Source: Liquidambar formosana
Taxonomy: Eukaryota > Streptophyta > Magnoliopsida > Saxifragales > Altingiaceae
Direction of reading: 5' to 3'
Assembly: GCA_039720395.1 (NCBI GenBank)
Contig: JBBPBK010000144.1
Location: 62,001 to 126,000 of the forward strand
Length of the DNA: 64,000 nt
Every line of letters begins with the position of its first letter. The first letter of the stretch is position 1. The position numbers were made by a program, and so were the translations under genes. This document shows, one piece after another, positions 1 through 12,543 of this stretch. The notes beneath the pieces are model-generated. The model was not told the origin of the DNA. It did no database searches and saw only the letters and a list, made by a program, of their open reading frames with translations.

Positions 1-537
1 TCTTCCAATGATTCCTCTAATCACTTGGAATTGTCACTCTACGAGTTTGGACTTTTGATGAGACCGTGATTCCTATACTTGAGCTATAGACCCATTGTTG
101 TCACAAAACAAGGTGTGGGCAACTCAATGGAAGGAACAACTCTAAGTTCTAAATGAACTTATAGATCCAAACAGTCTCCTAGACAATGCGACAATTAATT
201 CACCCTTAATAATGGAATCCACTGTATCTTTCATACAGTTCTTCCATTAAGTATTTCACCAACTAAAGTGAATATAAAATATACCCCATATGGATTATAT
301 CCAAATCCATATACCCATCTACTATGAGTTTACAATTTCCATATACAATCCAATATTCCAAATTTGAATTGACTGACAACTATTTGTAACAATTACAACA
401 TAATAGATATCAGGTTCAATACATAGTGTAGAATAAGGCTTCTTAACACTTTAAGAACCTTACTTGCGTTATCCTAGGGCACATGCCCTTGAATAACGAA
501 TTCTTATCTGAAGTAAATCAAACCTCTTTTAGAATTC

Positions 538-655
538 TCCATGTTGAACTCCTTCAACATTTCAACTATGTTTAATGACTTGGAGATACTTAGCAATCTA
601 TATGATCTATCTCTATAGATCTTGTTGGATGCTTCTACCAAATCTTTCATGAAGA
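538..655 (-). pseudogene. Remnant of copia reverse transcriptase
   Basis: Translated on the minus strand from 655 downwards, this segment stays open for 39 codons and gives MKDLVEAS, then KIYRDRS, then a hydrophobic stretch ending FNMENS. Copia polymerases carry a block of the type MKDLGEA-(YILGI)-KIYRDRS followed by LLxLSQS and a KR/EFNME motif, just after the YVDD catalytic core. Compared with that block, about five residues between EAS and KIYRDRS are deleted. No flanking RT or RNase H motifs survive in an open frame. Identification rests on this one block, but the order of matching residues is specific. Confidence 0.7.
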
Positions 656-2917
656 AGTTTTTCTCAAAAGCTAAAACTTCACATTAGATAACATTTATAT
701 ATCATTCATAATGATTAGGATGTCATCTTATTGATAGGATAAAGAAAAACGATCCCACTCCCACTAACCTTTTATACACTCATGGTCCATCTATACAATC
801 AGAGAAATCAAACAATTTGATTACTTCAACTTTATAGATGTTCTAATTATGAGAACCTTGTAGTCTATTAATAGACTTCTATAACTTACACACTTTTATG
901 GTTTTTCACCATTTGATATAACATCTTTATATCCTTTTTGACATATCTTATATTCAAAATGTGTATTTATAGATAACAAGATCCAAATGGATTTCAGCAT
1001 AACTATTATTAAACAAGTTTCTTTATAGACAACTTTTTGCCTATGTTGAAAACATTCTTAAATAGCCAAGCCTTTTAGGTCTCTACCTATCCATATTGGA
1101 TTTAATGACTCTTAATCATTTCTCGAGTTGATGTGAAACATCGTCTAGTCATAATCAATAGGATTATCTTGGTGATCTTTATCACCAAAGAACAATTCTT
1201 TCACATTCTAATAGAGATACAATATCTCTCTTATGTTAAGAAATATCCAATTTGATCTATGAAAAGATTGTAGTGTAGTTAAGGGTTTTGTCTCAACAGA
1301 GACAAGGGTTGGATCTTTGTTCGTTTGTGGCTTTACAGACAATTCTATAAATTCTATCTACTTTTGCATCTTTCTTGAATGAACTCTTTCTCAAGAAAAT
1401 CCAGCAAACATCCTAATGGACAACTTTTGTTCATTAGGGTAATAGAAATACTATCCCAACCACTTTTGGGATATACCACAATTCAACACTTACTTGACCT
1501 TATTTCCAGATTGTCTACATTATGTTTCTAGACAAACATAGCACAAGCCCAAGCCTTAACTTCTTTAAGTTGGGTTTCTTCCCATATCATATCTGATATA
1601 ATTGGGACAAAACTGGAGTGAACCCTAAATTATCAATATGTAGCAATTTTAAGGTATATCCTAGATGGATACATTAGTAAAACTCATCATGGATCAAACC
1701 ATATCTTAGTAGGGTTCAATTCGTTCTCTTAGATTCACCATTGAGCTATGGTATTCTAAGATGAGTCTACTGTAATTGAATGCATGCTCTACATGACTAT
1801 ATACATCACAATGTATTAGTCAAATTATAAATGTAACTCTTTCACTTCACCAAGTAAAAGATGGGTTTGGTCATCTCATAACCAAGTCATAATCGTTACA
1901 TTTAAATGAGAGTCTCTACATCTCTTGTATTCTCAGAATACGTTGCATTCGCTCTAATTAGTCATTTAAATTCAGAAATCAAATTTCTAGAATGTCTTAA
2001 ATGACCTAGTTAAGAAATAAGTTCCCAAAATTAATCTAGCAACTCTTGCTCTATTAAAATTTTTAAAGGTAACTTATTATCTACTTAACTTTCTGCTTCG
2101 ATTTAGATTATACTAGAATCCAAAAACCAAGAAGCAGAACTAACCAACAATTTAGTTTAGAGCATGAACCAAAACTTCAAAAGTTTGGTTCAACTAGGAA
2201 GACTGATAGTTATCAAGTTCCCTTTTCAATACCTTATATTTACTACAAAATAATTATATTTCTTTGTCTTTGACTTTTCAAGACTTGCTTCTCTCTATGC
2301 TTCCATTTTTAAATCACATCTAGCTTCTCAAGCTATTCTATGTGATTAATCATTTTTCAAAAGAATGATTATTAATAAACAACCTTTGTTACATCCTAGT
2401 CCAGAAGAAGTCCTTTACAAGTACTATACTTTATAGTATTATTTTACTCACAATACAACCTTTGTATATGATGTAGGACATCAAAGGCACTTGCATTGAC
2501 TAATTTTGCTTCTGAAGCTCATTAGTCATCAATACTATCATATAGCATGGCAACAAGATGCCAATTGCGCATTGTGTCTTTTTCTTCTTAGGATGTTTTA
2601 TGGAGGGCCTTTAATAAAAGGCCTAATAGCATATAAACAATCTTTTGAAATTGAGAGCAATTCTCAATTTCCTAAGTCAATCAAAGAAATCGGGTTTAGT
2701 CAAACTATCAATATCCTATATATTAGGAAATAGGGGTTTTGAGGTGAGTAATTAGGTAATCTACATAAACAGAGAATTAGATTTCATTTTTATCCATAAT
2801 GATTGGGTCTTTAATCATATGGTACCTCCCACTATTTTATCAAATTCCATACACCCTCTAATGGAATTCGGGAATCTCATTCCTAATGGGGATTGGGGTC
2901 CCACTGTGACCTAGAAG

Positions 2918-3123
2918 CCTCACATGTTAGTTTCTTGGCTTCTAACCCACAATAAGAAGACAACTCTTTGTCTATTGCTTCATAAGCAAGTTCCAATCAT
3001 TTTGCCTCTAGGGAACATACACCTCACATGTTAGTTTCTTGGAATACTTCCCTAGTTAAGTTAAACCCATCATTCACACAGGTATGTTTCGCCAAATATA
3101 TACCTCACATGTTAGTTTCTTGG
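2918..3123. repeat. Three copies of a 21-bp motif, each bracketed by its own inverted repeat
   Basis: The core TCACATGTTAGTTTCTT with flanking CC and GG occurs exactly at 2918-2938, 3022-3042 and 3103-3123 inside the copia internal region. The sequences around each copy differ but are complementary to each other: AGAAGCC with GGCTTCT, CTAGGGAA with TTCCCTAG (a few bases further out), and TATATACC with GGTATATA. A weaker fourth copy lies near 3150-3172. Function is unknown. Confidence 0.75.
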
Positions 3124-6100
3124 TATATACCAGTTTAGGCACCCCATGATATCTCATATGTGATAGTTTCAAGTAATGTCTTTAACATGGGTAGCTCCTA
3201 CATGTCTGCAGCCAGGTACCCACATTAAGGGACGTTAGATGATCCTATAATGATGGAAGGCAATGAAGAATTCATTCCCCAATGACTTCTCCATTTTCAA
3301 CTTAATATTAAATAAGAGGGGTTTTAAAGGGTCTCATCAAATTAACATACATCCTATGTATCAAAATTTAAACATATAAATTATGCTATTTATAATCATA
3401 CATCTCATGCTATTATAAATTATACATCGCATGCTATTATATATCAACATATATAAAGTACCATATTTTGATATTAGTCCCTAAGTGAATAGGTAACATA
3501 TATCAAACTATGGTATTGGAGCTAATACAATTATCTCATAAATTAAAGCTCCCACTATGATGATTATGGACTTTGAGAGGATTCAATCCAAGCCAATAGA
3601 TTGAATCCAAGGTCTAAGGTGGGTGTAGGTGATCGTAAAATAACACATTCGAAACATGCATGCTGTCTTGAAACACTTCTCTAAGCTTTTAAGTCCTTCA
3701 ATCTGCTCCCTTGGCTTGATGGTCTCCACCATTGGCTTGTTGGGCTCTATCATGCTCCTTTGGGTCCACCATGCTCCTTAGTGCGCTCTCGATTACATAA
3801 CATTTACATAATTTAAAGAAAGGGATACATAAGGGGAATGTGGGGTACATAAGAGAATGATAGAGAGAGAGGGAGAGGGAAGGTGGCATGCAAGCCCCAA
3901 ATAAATTACATCACCTTAATAAAATTACAACTCTTGTAAATAATAACATCCCATTCATAAGACGGCCAATCACAATTGGTTTAAAGGGTATAGTCCATAA
4001 TCATCATCCAAGCACATACATACAATCTCATTGCATAATGTAAAGAAAAACTGTAAGCATTAAAACATATGGGCATTATGGTAATTCTCTTGAATGATTT
4101 ACATTAATCTCATTAATGCATCCTAATCTTATTAGGTTTTAACAAAAATATCCAGAATTAAATAAAGTCTTAACATTTAAGACATTACAGTTTCAATTAA
4201 TCAAATTAATTTAAAACATGTAAAGTTTCCTAAAATAACTCTAATATCCAATATTAGGGTTTCCTTAATTAAACAAAACAATTTCATTTAATTAAGAATT
4301 TCCAGATTTTAATTTAATCCCTAATTGTGTTTTAAACCATTTAAAACATTATAACATTAATCAATATTAATTAAATAATTAATATAGGAATTAAATAAAA
4401 TCATTAAAATGATGAATTAGTGTATTAGGGTTTCCTAAAACCCTAAACCCTAAATGCATAACCCTAAACCCTAAATGCAAGCCCTAATCATTAAATGCCT
4501 TATGATTGGTCATTTAATGTCCAATCATTAAAACCCTAGGTTCATATGGTATTTAATAAAAGGGATTAGGGTTTAATTAATGCCAAATAGGGTATTAATT
4601 ACCCTTAATTAATTACACTAATTAGGGTTTCCAAAACCCTAACCCTAGACATCATTAATGGTATTAATTATGCCCTAACAATCAATAACCATGATTGGTC
4701 ATTTAATGACCAATCATTAACTCTTAATTAAGGTTATTAATATTCCAATTAGGGTTTTAATTAATGCCATAATGAAATTAGGGTTTCATCATTAACTCAA
4801 AATTAGGGTTTCATCCTTAACTCTATGCAGCCGTCACTACCAGGGGGCTGCCTGAGCTTGGCTAGGCTGCCATGGCCACCAACGATTGTGGGAGGCCATG
4901 GCCAGTCATGGGAGAACATCCTAGGGGTGTGGGACAAGCCTCTGGACACGTGAGAAGTGGTGGAAGTGGCTGCCATCATCAAGAACAATTAGGGTTTCCA
5001 AAACCCATTGCTGGAGCCATTGTTGCAGACCTTGAAGGTCACAATAGCTTCTAAATCCTTATCAATTCGACTCCTCCATTGAAACCAGCTTTTGTATCAT
5101 GTCCCTACATGAAATACTAAGCTAATAGAAGAGGTTTGGATGATCAAATCATCACCAATTGTTCTAAACAATTAAAACAACAGTAGGCTGCCCAGAATTT
5201 GACAGCACACTGTCCATGGTCAGAAATTGATTTAAAAACCCAGCAAGATGAATGAATTAGGCTACCAAACGAATTTTCCCAGTATCCTACATGTCTTAGG
5301 AAACTAATGCAATTGGTTTCATGCAATTTGGAGTTCCCTAACTCAAGTTCTAATCAAAACTCCATTGATGACTTTTCTGCAGAGAAAATCTGCTATGCTG
5401 TTCATGAAAAATTTTCAAACTTTTTGAATCTTTTTCCATCAAAACCTTTTTGAAACTTAAAGAAAATCATATACGCATGATATATAATGATCCTACATTG
5501 ATCTTCCATCCTAAATACAGCAGCTTTAATTAGAATTAATTGCAAGAACCTTAGGGTTCTAAAACCCAGATTCAGCCTCCATGGTGTTCTTCTCCTTCTT
5601 CCTTCTGTTCTAGCATCTTAATCCAATTATGATGCATCTAAATGCTTGGGAACCTTTCCCTACCATGTCTAGAACATAACCCAAGTGGTGGCAACCATTG
5701 CCATGCCTTTGATCTCCATCAATAACTCAAAGTTGTGGCTATTGCATCATTCCCGAGCAAAACTGTCTTTCCAGACAGCCTGTAGTAAAAAATTCATAAC
5801 TTTCACTACAGAACCCGGATTGACGCACCGTTTGTTGGGTTGGAAAGCTTATTCAAAGAGCTTTCTAACCATATATGGCTCGAAAATTTTGGAGAAGAAC
5901 TCTGAATTCGGCAGGCAAAACAAGATGACGGTTTTTCATGGCAACCATGAAAACTGTTCATAACAGTTTTATAAAACCCTAGTTTCCTTATTCTTCTTCT
6001 CCAAACTCAAACCCTATGCAACCTATTGCATCCATGGATACACTTAACCATCAATTAGAAGAGGAGTAGAAGAGAATTGACCTAGGGTTCCAAACCCTAG

Positions 6101-6212
6101 GTTCAGCCATGGAGGAAAACCAATTATGCAGAAAAAATTTTCCAGATTTTTGAATCATTCAACTACACCATAATTACCAGCCCATATGTATTTTGTATTA
6201 TGCATAATCATG

Positions 6213-6224
6213 GCTCTGATACCA
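6213..6224 (-). other. Primer binding site, initiator tRNA-Met
   Basis: On the minus strand this reads TGGTATCAGAGC, the standard plant copia primer site complementary to the 3' end of initiator methionine tRNA. It sits one base downstream of the LTR end (CA at 6226-6227 in minus sense), the expected spacing. Confidence 0.92.
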
Positions 6225-6225
6225 C

Positions 6226-7884
6226 TGTTGGGAATCGAACAAGAGGGAAAAATACAAAGTGCGGAATATAAAAAATTTTTCCTACGATTCCACAGCCCAT
6301 GAATCTAACTATGCATAACACAAAATCGAACCCTAACTACGAAGAGGGTTAGAACACTTACAAGATTTTTGTCTTCTCCGTTTTGCTCCAAGCTTCTACT
6401 CCGGACAGCGGTGAATGAGCAGCCCAAGTGTGCTGCCTCCAACGGTATCCACACCTAGCTAGAGCTTCAAGCCTTTTCTTTCTTCTTCCTTGTTGTTGCT
6501 AGAGGTGGAGAAGAGAGAGAGAGAGAAGAGAGCCTCCAAGGGGCTGGACGGCTAGGGTTTATTGTGCAAGCCTCTTATGCCATGTCACACATAAGTGTGA
6601 CTTATATAGGCAGCCCACTAAAGGGGCTGGCCAAGGGGAAGAAACCCTAATAGGGTTATGTGTAATTACTCTTAATTGCACATTAACCCCTATTATTTGT
6701 ATCAAATACAAATAGGCCCATAAAGAACTATTCTTTATTCACTAAAACCCTTTCTCCCATAGACTTTAAAGCCCTTCTTGCATGATCAGTGTGTGACCCA
6801 TTGGGTTCACATCATTAAGTAGTAGGAATAGCACAAGGTGTGCACAATGGAACTCTTTCCATTTAGGGTCTAATTGGAACTCCTTCCAATTCCCTAATTG
6901 ATTATAACTCACTTATATCAATTAGGGCTTCTACTAACCATGAGTAACACCTAGCATATGGCTCATGGTGTGGTCCTTAATGAGGTGAATAGTCATTTAC
7001 AAAGAACCCTTCTGTTATAGTTTATAGGTTACAATTGCATCCTTCCTTCAACACAATGTCTCCAATTAAACTAATAGGACATGGAAGTCTGTCAAGTCCC
7101 TAGTTCAATTACTTTATACTCATTCATAGATATCAACTCATTGATGAACTCATGAAACTCTTTTCATATTCATCCTACCATGGCCATGGATTTAATGAGT
7201 TATATTATGAATGCTATATGAGACATTCTCTCTCTTTTTCCTGAGAGTGATGGATCCCTTGTTGATCACTCACATGCCTTCATACACATAGCAGTAGGGC
7301 CAATGAACACCTTTGCAGACCCCTGAATAGGATCTGCACTTAGTGTTATCAAACTTCTAAAGCTACATGCATAAGGCAACTATGGTGTCTCAGGTCTAAG
7401 GATTACTTGCACCACTATAACAATGAGAAACTGATTGACAAGCAGGATAAAACTCCATTCAGTTTATCTCATATCTTTGGTCACATTCAGTGTACCTATT
7501 CTTGTAATAGGCACCCACTTGTTGGTTGTAGTGTCTCCACACAAATAGCTTGAGACTAGCTATCCTCCTATAGAGTCAACCTAACAAGTGCTAGTCCTAT
7601 GGTTCATTACTGTCCATCATAGTGAACCTTCAACTAGGAATGCTTTAGGAGTTTAGTACAGAGATATATCTATAGTCTCAAAATTACAACTCTTTGTAAT
7701 TCCATATTCTCAACTCTAACTCCATGGACATATTATGTAAATATAAATGATGCATATAAACATAATAGAATAAGCCCTTTTATTAAATCAATAATAAATG
7801 TGACATACATAAATGAAATCAAATGATTATTCCTAATCTCTAAACAATCATCTCTATGATTGGCTCTAGGGCATAATCCTAACA
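6226..7884 (-). repeat. 5' LTR of the copia element
   Basis: The 1,659-bp LTR begins on the minus strand with TGTTAGGATTATGCCC and ends CCCAACA, giving near-perfect terminal inverted repeats TGTTAGGA/TCCCAACA. A TATA box CCTATATAAG lies at 6601-6610 in minus sense, leaving roughly 350 bp of R-U5 before the primer site. A GA-rich run at about 6510-6530 lies downstream of the TATA box. The base right of 7884 starts foreign gypsy gag sequence, which sets the outer boundary. Confidence 0.9.
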
Positions 7885-8452
7885 TCATCTTTTGGTCATC
7901 ACTAACAGGAGGGTTTTCAGTGGTGGGGACAAAAGTAGATGATTGGGTGTAAATGGGGGTATTTTGTAGTGGAGGTTGAGTATATAGTGGTGGTGGATTT
8001 TGAAGCGACGATTGAGTATGTGGAGGTGGTGGATTTTGGGCTTGGCTTCCAGCTTGGGCAGATGGATTGGATTGATTTTGGGCAATGGGGACTTGAGTGT
8101 CGGGTATGGCCTAATCTGTAGGAATATTGTGGATGAGGACAGGGGTTCGGTTGTTGATCTCTTGTGCCATTCTTATCGCGGTTTCAGATTTCACTGACAC
8201 CTCTTCTAACTTCCCAAGTATATCATTCAATAGCCTCTCAATTCTCCGTGGATCCGCAGGAGTCCCAGAAACAGATGTCCCCTCAGGTGTAGTCGGGTTG
8301 TTCAACGCAAAAGTCTCATCCATGGCGAGGTCTTGTTCGGTACTTCTTCTGATCAAACGGCCTGAAGAGTCACGAGTCCAAGTCAGCACTCTATTACAAC
8401 CAAATGACCCATACTTAGTTACAAAGTGACACAAAGCGCCTTTAGTCTCCAC
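7885..8452 (-). pseudogene. gag N-terminal fragment of element D
   Basis: Minus-strand reading gives a start region with LTWTRDSSGRL, which lines up with LAWIRDQQGRL at the start of the gag of element A, then KSETAIRMAQE, matching the ALKMAQ block of A and B. An in-frame TAG at 8111-8113 interrupts it. The same frame then stays open to the copia insertion through a proline/glutamine-rich part with repeats of the form QNPPPxYTQ. No capsid or zinc-knuckle part remains because the copia LTR starts there. It is the N-terminal, poorly conserved part of gag and not functional. Confidence 0.7.
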
Positions 8453-9095
8453 AATTGATTTAAACGGGCGGGTAATGGTCCAATAACATTCCTTTAGTTG
8501 GGCTTCTCATCCTTATAAGCCCAATGGTCTTTAGGTAAGAAGGTCATACTAAAGGGATGTAGGTCGATTGATTTTAAAGTCATGTGTTACCCCTTAAAAT
8601 TAACCACCCACATAGCATTCATTCATATCTCCAACCGCATTCAAGAGCAAGAAACCGGATCACTATATCGAGAGTTTCGTATCATCTTCTCAAAGAACCA
8701 TGACATGAATTGCATTGCCATTCATTCCATTCACATTCATTCCCACAACACACATTCATGCCATGTATACATTCATTCCATACACACATACATTCAAACA
8801 TACATCCACTCTGTACCTGCATTCACTCCACAAGCATGGTGACTTTAAACTAGGTGAGTCCATGTGTCTTAGACAGTCCACTATATGCACTAAAAAGGGT
8901 AGGATAGTGTCCCTTACTTGCTTGAATCAACTATATACCTATTTCGTGTGGCATGAGGGATGCCGCGTGAGTCAAGTGGTACGTGTTGATCCATTTAATA
9001 TACCCAAGGGTAAAACCCAAGGATACGTGGCAAGAGGAGTTGATAGCTTCGCAAACATGACACCTGAGAACGAAGGGAATTGGGGTCAAGGCTAG

Positions 9096-9271
9096 CAAAT
9101 ATGTGATGGATAAATGAATAAGCAAACAAATCCATCCTGTCCACTAACAAATATGTGATGGATAAATGAATAAGCAAACAAATCCATCCTATCCACTAAC
9201 AAATATGTGATGGATAAATGATGAAGCATGAGTCCATCCTACTCCACTAACAAATATGTGATGGACAAATG
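9096..9271. repeat. 52-bp minisatellite, about 3.4 copies
   Basis: Units start with CAAATATGTGATGGA at 9096, 9148, 9200 and 9251. Unit length is 52, 52 and 51 bp with few differences; the last copy is partial. The motif with GGAT, AATAAGCAAACAAA and CATCC resembles a short stretch of the family B LTR near 29228-29266, so the array probably expanded from LTR sequence. Confidence 0.9.
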
Positions 9272-9280
9272 GGTAGAAAG

Positions 9281-9921
9281 AAAGAAAAAAAGAAAGAAAA
9301 CCTAGGATACTTAGTATCCTAGGGCGGACTTGAACATTAAATGAGCGCCTACGTACCTTACATACAAAGACATAAGGATCAAAGTCCACGTAGTTCGATT
9401 GAGAAGGGGTTACTCCCTTTACAATGAACTATAAACCCTAAGTTTCCAACTTAAGAAAGGCTTTAAAAACTTAGGAGTTTCCAAAAATAGCTTGAGAAAA
9501 AGTAGGTATTTGAGAAAGAATAGAATTCTAACTCAAATAGACTTCTAAAGAGATTTGAATTCAAAAGATAATAGAACTCCAAGTAAAACAGAATTTTATG
9601 TAAGTTGGAAACTTAGGACTTCTAATTCAAAGTAAAGACAATAACCCGAGGGGGGAGAAGAGAACAATTCATACACAACTTACCATGATCCACTTACCAT
9701 ATGCAAATTATCCCGAAACATCGAGAAAACACCAATTAATCACCCTATGTATTCTATAGGGCAACTATTAAGCTCAAACCATTCTTATTCATGCTCAAAT
9801 AATCATTAGGAGACCTAAACCAAATCTGGACAGAATACTCAACATGCATATAATGACCTAATACTCATGCAAATAACAAAAATCAAAAGAACAGCACAAA
9901 CCTAATATGCTCCTATATGTT
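9281..9921 (-). repeat. Partial 5' LTR of element D
   Basis: This fragment is colinear with the A LTR from 30236 onward: the CCTAGGATACTTAGTATCC block, the TACGTAGGCGC / CTACGTGGACTTTGATCC block (minus sense), then AT-rich sequence and the conserved TCTGGACAGAAT word at about 9826. The insertion point of element C ends it at 9921; ATGTT at 9917-9921 would be the left target-site copy. Confidence 0.7.
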
Positions 9922-10627
9922 TGTCACACCCCATTTTTGTCACCTTAACTAGGGTACATCATTTCATGTAGGATTTTGAGTTCTTTTTTAGTCTAGTCTT
10001 TTGCATTGAGTTTCTATGGCATTGAATATCATGTGTATGAATTTTGAAGTAATTTGGAGTTCATTTCGATAGTCAATAAGAACTTTTACGACTTTAAGGG
10101 CATAATCGTCTTTTAAGCCGTATATTTTCCATTTGACTTTGGAATGAATCCCGAGTCATTCCCTTGAGTTCATATGGTTATATAGATTCTATATATAGGT
10201 TCGATTTGATGAACTAATGGTTTAAGATCAATTCGGCTCATAATGGTTCGAGTTGGCTAAAAGACCCTTTCTTGGTTTGCTCAAATTAACTCACAAGACC
10301 CAACAATTTTCTCTCATTTAACTTCAATTGGGCTTTATTTACATCCTAGATGTGTTTAGAAAGATCGAATTTCGATTGGGAAAGCATTCGGTTCGACCTT
10401 GTGTACAAACCCAGCTTAGCGACGGTGAGGCACCATAGTTAACCACCTTTGTAAAACCTAACCATGCACCCATGGTTAAGGATTTTTGTCCCAAAATGTT
10501 TAGAAATGTGTTCCCCTTCGAAGCACGGTCGTTTTGGCTTTTATTTCGTCAAAATCGGACTTAATTTGAACATTCTAGGACTTCTGAAGCAAGAAGGAGT
10601 CAAAACCGAAGCGGACTGAAGAGAGCC

Positions 10628-10709
10628 CTCGGGTAACCGTCCGGGGCTGGACGGTCAGCCGTCCAAGCCCAGACGGCTAACCGTCCAGGCCTAGTTGGTC
10701 ACCCAAGAG
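10628..10709. promoter_or_regulatory. GC-rich palindrome upstream of the C LTR promoter
   Basis: About 82 bp with outer arms CTCGGGTAACC and GGTCACCCAAG and inner repeats of GGACGGT / ACCGTCC type. The 3' LTR copy is at 21628-21709. It lies about 190 bp upstream of the LTR TATA box. The same module, with different stem bases, occurs in the A LTRs and in front of the antisense genes. Confidence 0.75.
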
Positions 10710-10894
10710 AGTCCATCCTCAACTCAAATTCTGACTCTTCTCTCCCTCTTTTGACGATTTCCTCCGCCATTACAACTGGTTTTCTCTTAGGAGTGTGTAA
10801 GTTTGAGTTGTTTAAGCACCAAGAGAGTCTCTAATAGCCCTAGGATCATTGTTTAATGAATTAATCTTAGCCATTGGTTTAGGGGGTCAGTTCT

Positions 10895-10904
10895 CTATAT
10901 AAAG
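10895..10904 (+). promoter_or_regulatory. TATA box of the C 5' LTR
   Basis: CTATATAAAG in the expected part of the LTR, with the leader downstream; the 3' LTR copy is at 21895-21904. Confidence 0.75.
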
Positions 10905-12499
10905 GACATGATATTCAGCACATAGGGGGGCCACAAGTGCACTTTACACTTAGAGAGAGAGGGAGCTACGAGTTTGGAGAGCTAGAAGGACATCAAGAGG
11001 AGGCTCTTCAACCTTAGGCAAGCAAGAAAACAAGGATTTTGAAGGCAAGGGAAGCTCTACATAAGGTAAACATACCATCAATTGCTGAATTTAGTCTTTT
11101 TTCCTTCTTCTTCTCCTTCTTTCTTCATGATAGTTCTAATGCATGTAGTAGCTTTGCATATTGATTAAATCCAATGCTTTTGTGATGTTATATGCATGAT
11201 TTTAAGGTTATTCATGGGTTAATATGTTTGATAGTCCTTAGTTACCTAGGGTTTTGAAAGCATTATCCTTTTTATCCTTTCAAGTCATGCATGTTTCATA
11301 TAGCCTATTTGTTGTGATTATTTGGGTTTTTCTTCATCATGGTTGGTTTATATATGTGATTTGGAGTTGAGCCATGTTGGGTTTTGCATTCATATAGTTT
11401 ATTTTCTAGGGTTTTGGAGAAGTTATCATTTTCTAAGGATAATTATCCTCTTTAGGGGGTAGGGTTCTGCATAAGGGTATTCGGGAATGTGTTTAAGCAT
11501 GAAATCTCTTCTACTATGTTCTTAAGTATATATTTTATGTAAGATATGTTGATAGAACCTTCATACGAGGTGATTTCCACGTAAAATTATCTTAGGATAA
11601 TTTTGCTTAAGAAAGCTCGCCGTAAGAAGGCATATTTTCATGTTTTACATAAAATATCATACTTTTGACTTGAGTTAGCTTTGTTTGCATGCTTAATGAT
11701 ATTATTTGACATTCTCATGATTATTATAGAGTCTTTTGCATATTTCTTAGTCTTGCATGCATGTTAGAAAGCATATTCCATGTAGGAGCATACTAGGGTT
11801 TCTTGTTTCCTTTTAATTATTGCTTTTGCATAATTATTAGGATAATTTGGGGACTTTTAGTATTCTGTCCAGATTAGTGTTTTGTTCCTTTTGCATGGTT
11901 TTGGGCACGTGTAAGGGTGCAAACAGGGGCAATAATTGCCTTATTGCAAATAAGGTTGTTATCGCTTAATTTTGCTATTGCATGGAGATAATTGCACAAG
12001 GTAAGTAGGGTGTGAAAGTGCCCTAATTCACTTTTCTTAACTTTTCTTTCTTTTCTCCCTCCTAGGGTTATTTCTTAATATGGATGTATGGTGATTTCCA
12101 AAGGCTTCCTTATCAAATAAAGTACATTTTCCTCAATTGTTTCAAACTTGGTTTATTTATCAATATATTTCGAATAAGGAAACCTAGGGTTTTTACCATG
12201 AGTCTGTATTACGATTTAACCCTATTCTATTTGAACTACGTGGACTTTGATCCGTGTATTTCGCTGCATGGTACGTAGGCGCTCGTTTTGAGGCTCAAGT
12301 CCATTCTAGGATCCAAGTATCCTAGGTTTTTCTTTTCTTTTCTTTTTTCTGTTTTATTTTATTTTCTTTGTTTGATTATGCATGGATGAAATGGATGGAT
12401 GGGATATATGTTATGCATGCTGTATTTTATTGATTGATACTGTTTTGCATGTGATTAAGTTATTAAATTAGCCCAATCAAATTAAGAGGCCAACTCGGG

Positions 12500-12543
12500 C
12501 GATGTGGGTGCCTATGGGCTTTGCCCAGAACCTTCCCACATCG
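12500..12543 (+). other. U5 stem-loop of element C
   Basis: Outer arms CGATGTGGG / CCCACATCG and inner hairpin TGGGC-TTT-GCCCA. Homologous stem-loops with compensated bases lie in B (20811-20852; 29084-29125) and A (30035-30078; 47828-47871), always about 200-240 bp before the primer site end of the LTR. The second C copy is near 23499-23542. Confidence 0.7.

Larger units (their letters stand above)
1..7884 (-). mobile_element. Degenerate Ty1/copia LTR retrotransposon, 5' LTR and internal part
   Basis: The element reads on the minus strand: 5' LTR at 6226-7884, primer site at 6213-6224, then about 6.2 kb of internal sequence running off the left edge. The internal part is AT-rich and full of stops; the only residue of coding I can read is a reverse-transcriptase remnant at 538-655. 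Order (primer site first, RT about 5.6 kb later) fits a copia element with a long leader. The right flank is gag of gypsy relic D, so the copia element landed in D; the other LTR and the target duplication lie outside the window. Stretches such as 4380-4800 are AT-rich with scattered AAACCCT and TTAATTA words and show no gene. Confidence 0.8.
7885..9921 (-). mobile_element. Relic of gypsy (Tat-type) element D
   Basis: A minus-strand remnant made of gag N-terminus (7885-8452), leader (8453-9095), a 52-bp minisatellite (9096-9271) and part of the 5' LTR (9281-9921). The leader keeps a block seen in A and C (CCGCGTG ... TACGTG ... ATACCCAAGGG, near 8960-9040). The LTR part keeps the blocks CCTAGGATACTTAGTATCC and CTACGTGGACTTTGATCC (minus sense for the latter) found in the other families. 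The primer site and the U5 end of the LTR are missing, so a deletion joined leader and LTR. The copia element cut its gag on the left, and element C inserted in its LTR on the right. Confidence 0.75.

Noticed and set aside
4430..4650. AAACCCT words resembling a telomere repeat array
   Set aside because: Copies are few, scattered and mixed with ATGC and TTAATTA words; this is AT-rich retrotransposon sequence with no run of perfect telomere units.
7939..8121. Plus-strand ORFs overlapping D gag
   Set aside because: They are shadows of the minus-strand proline-rich gag frame.
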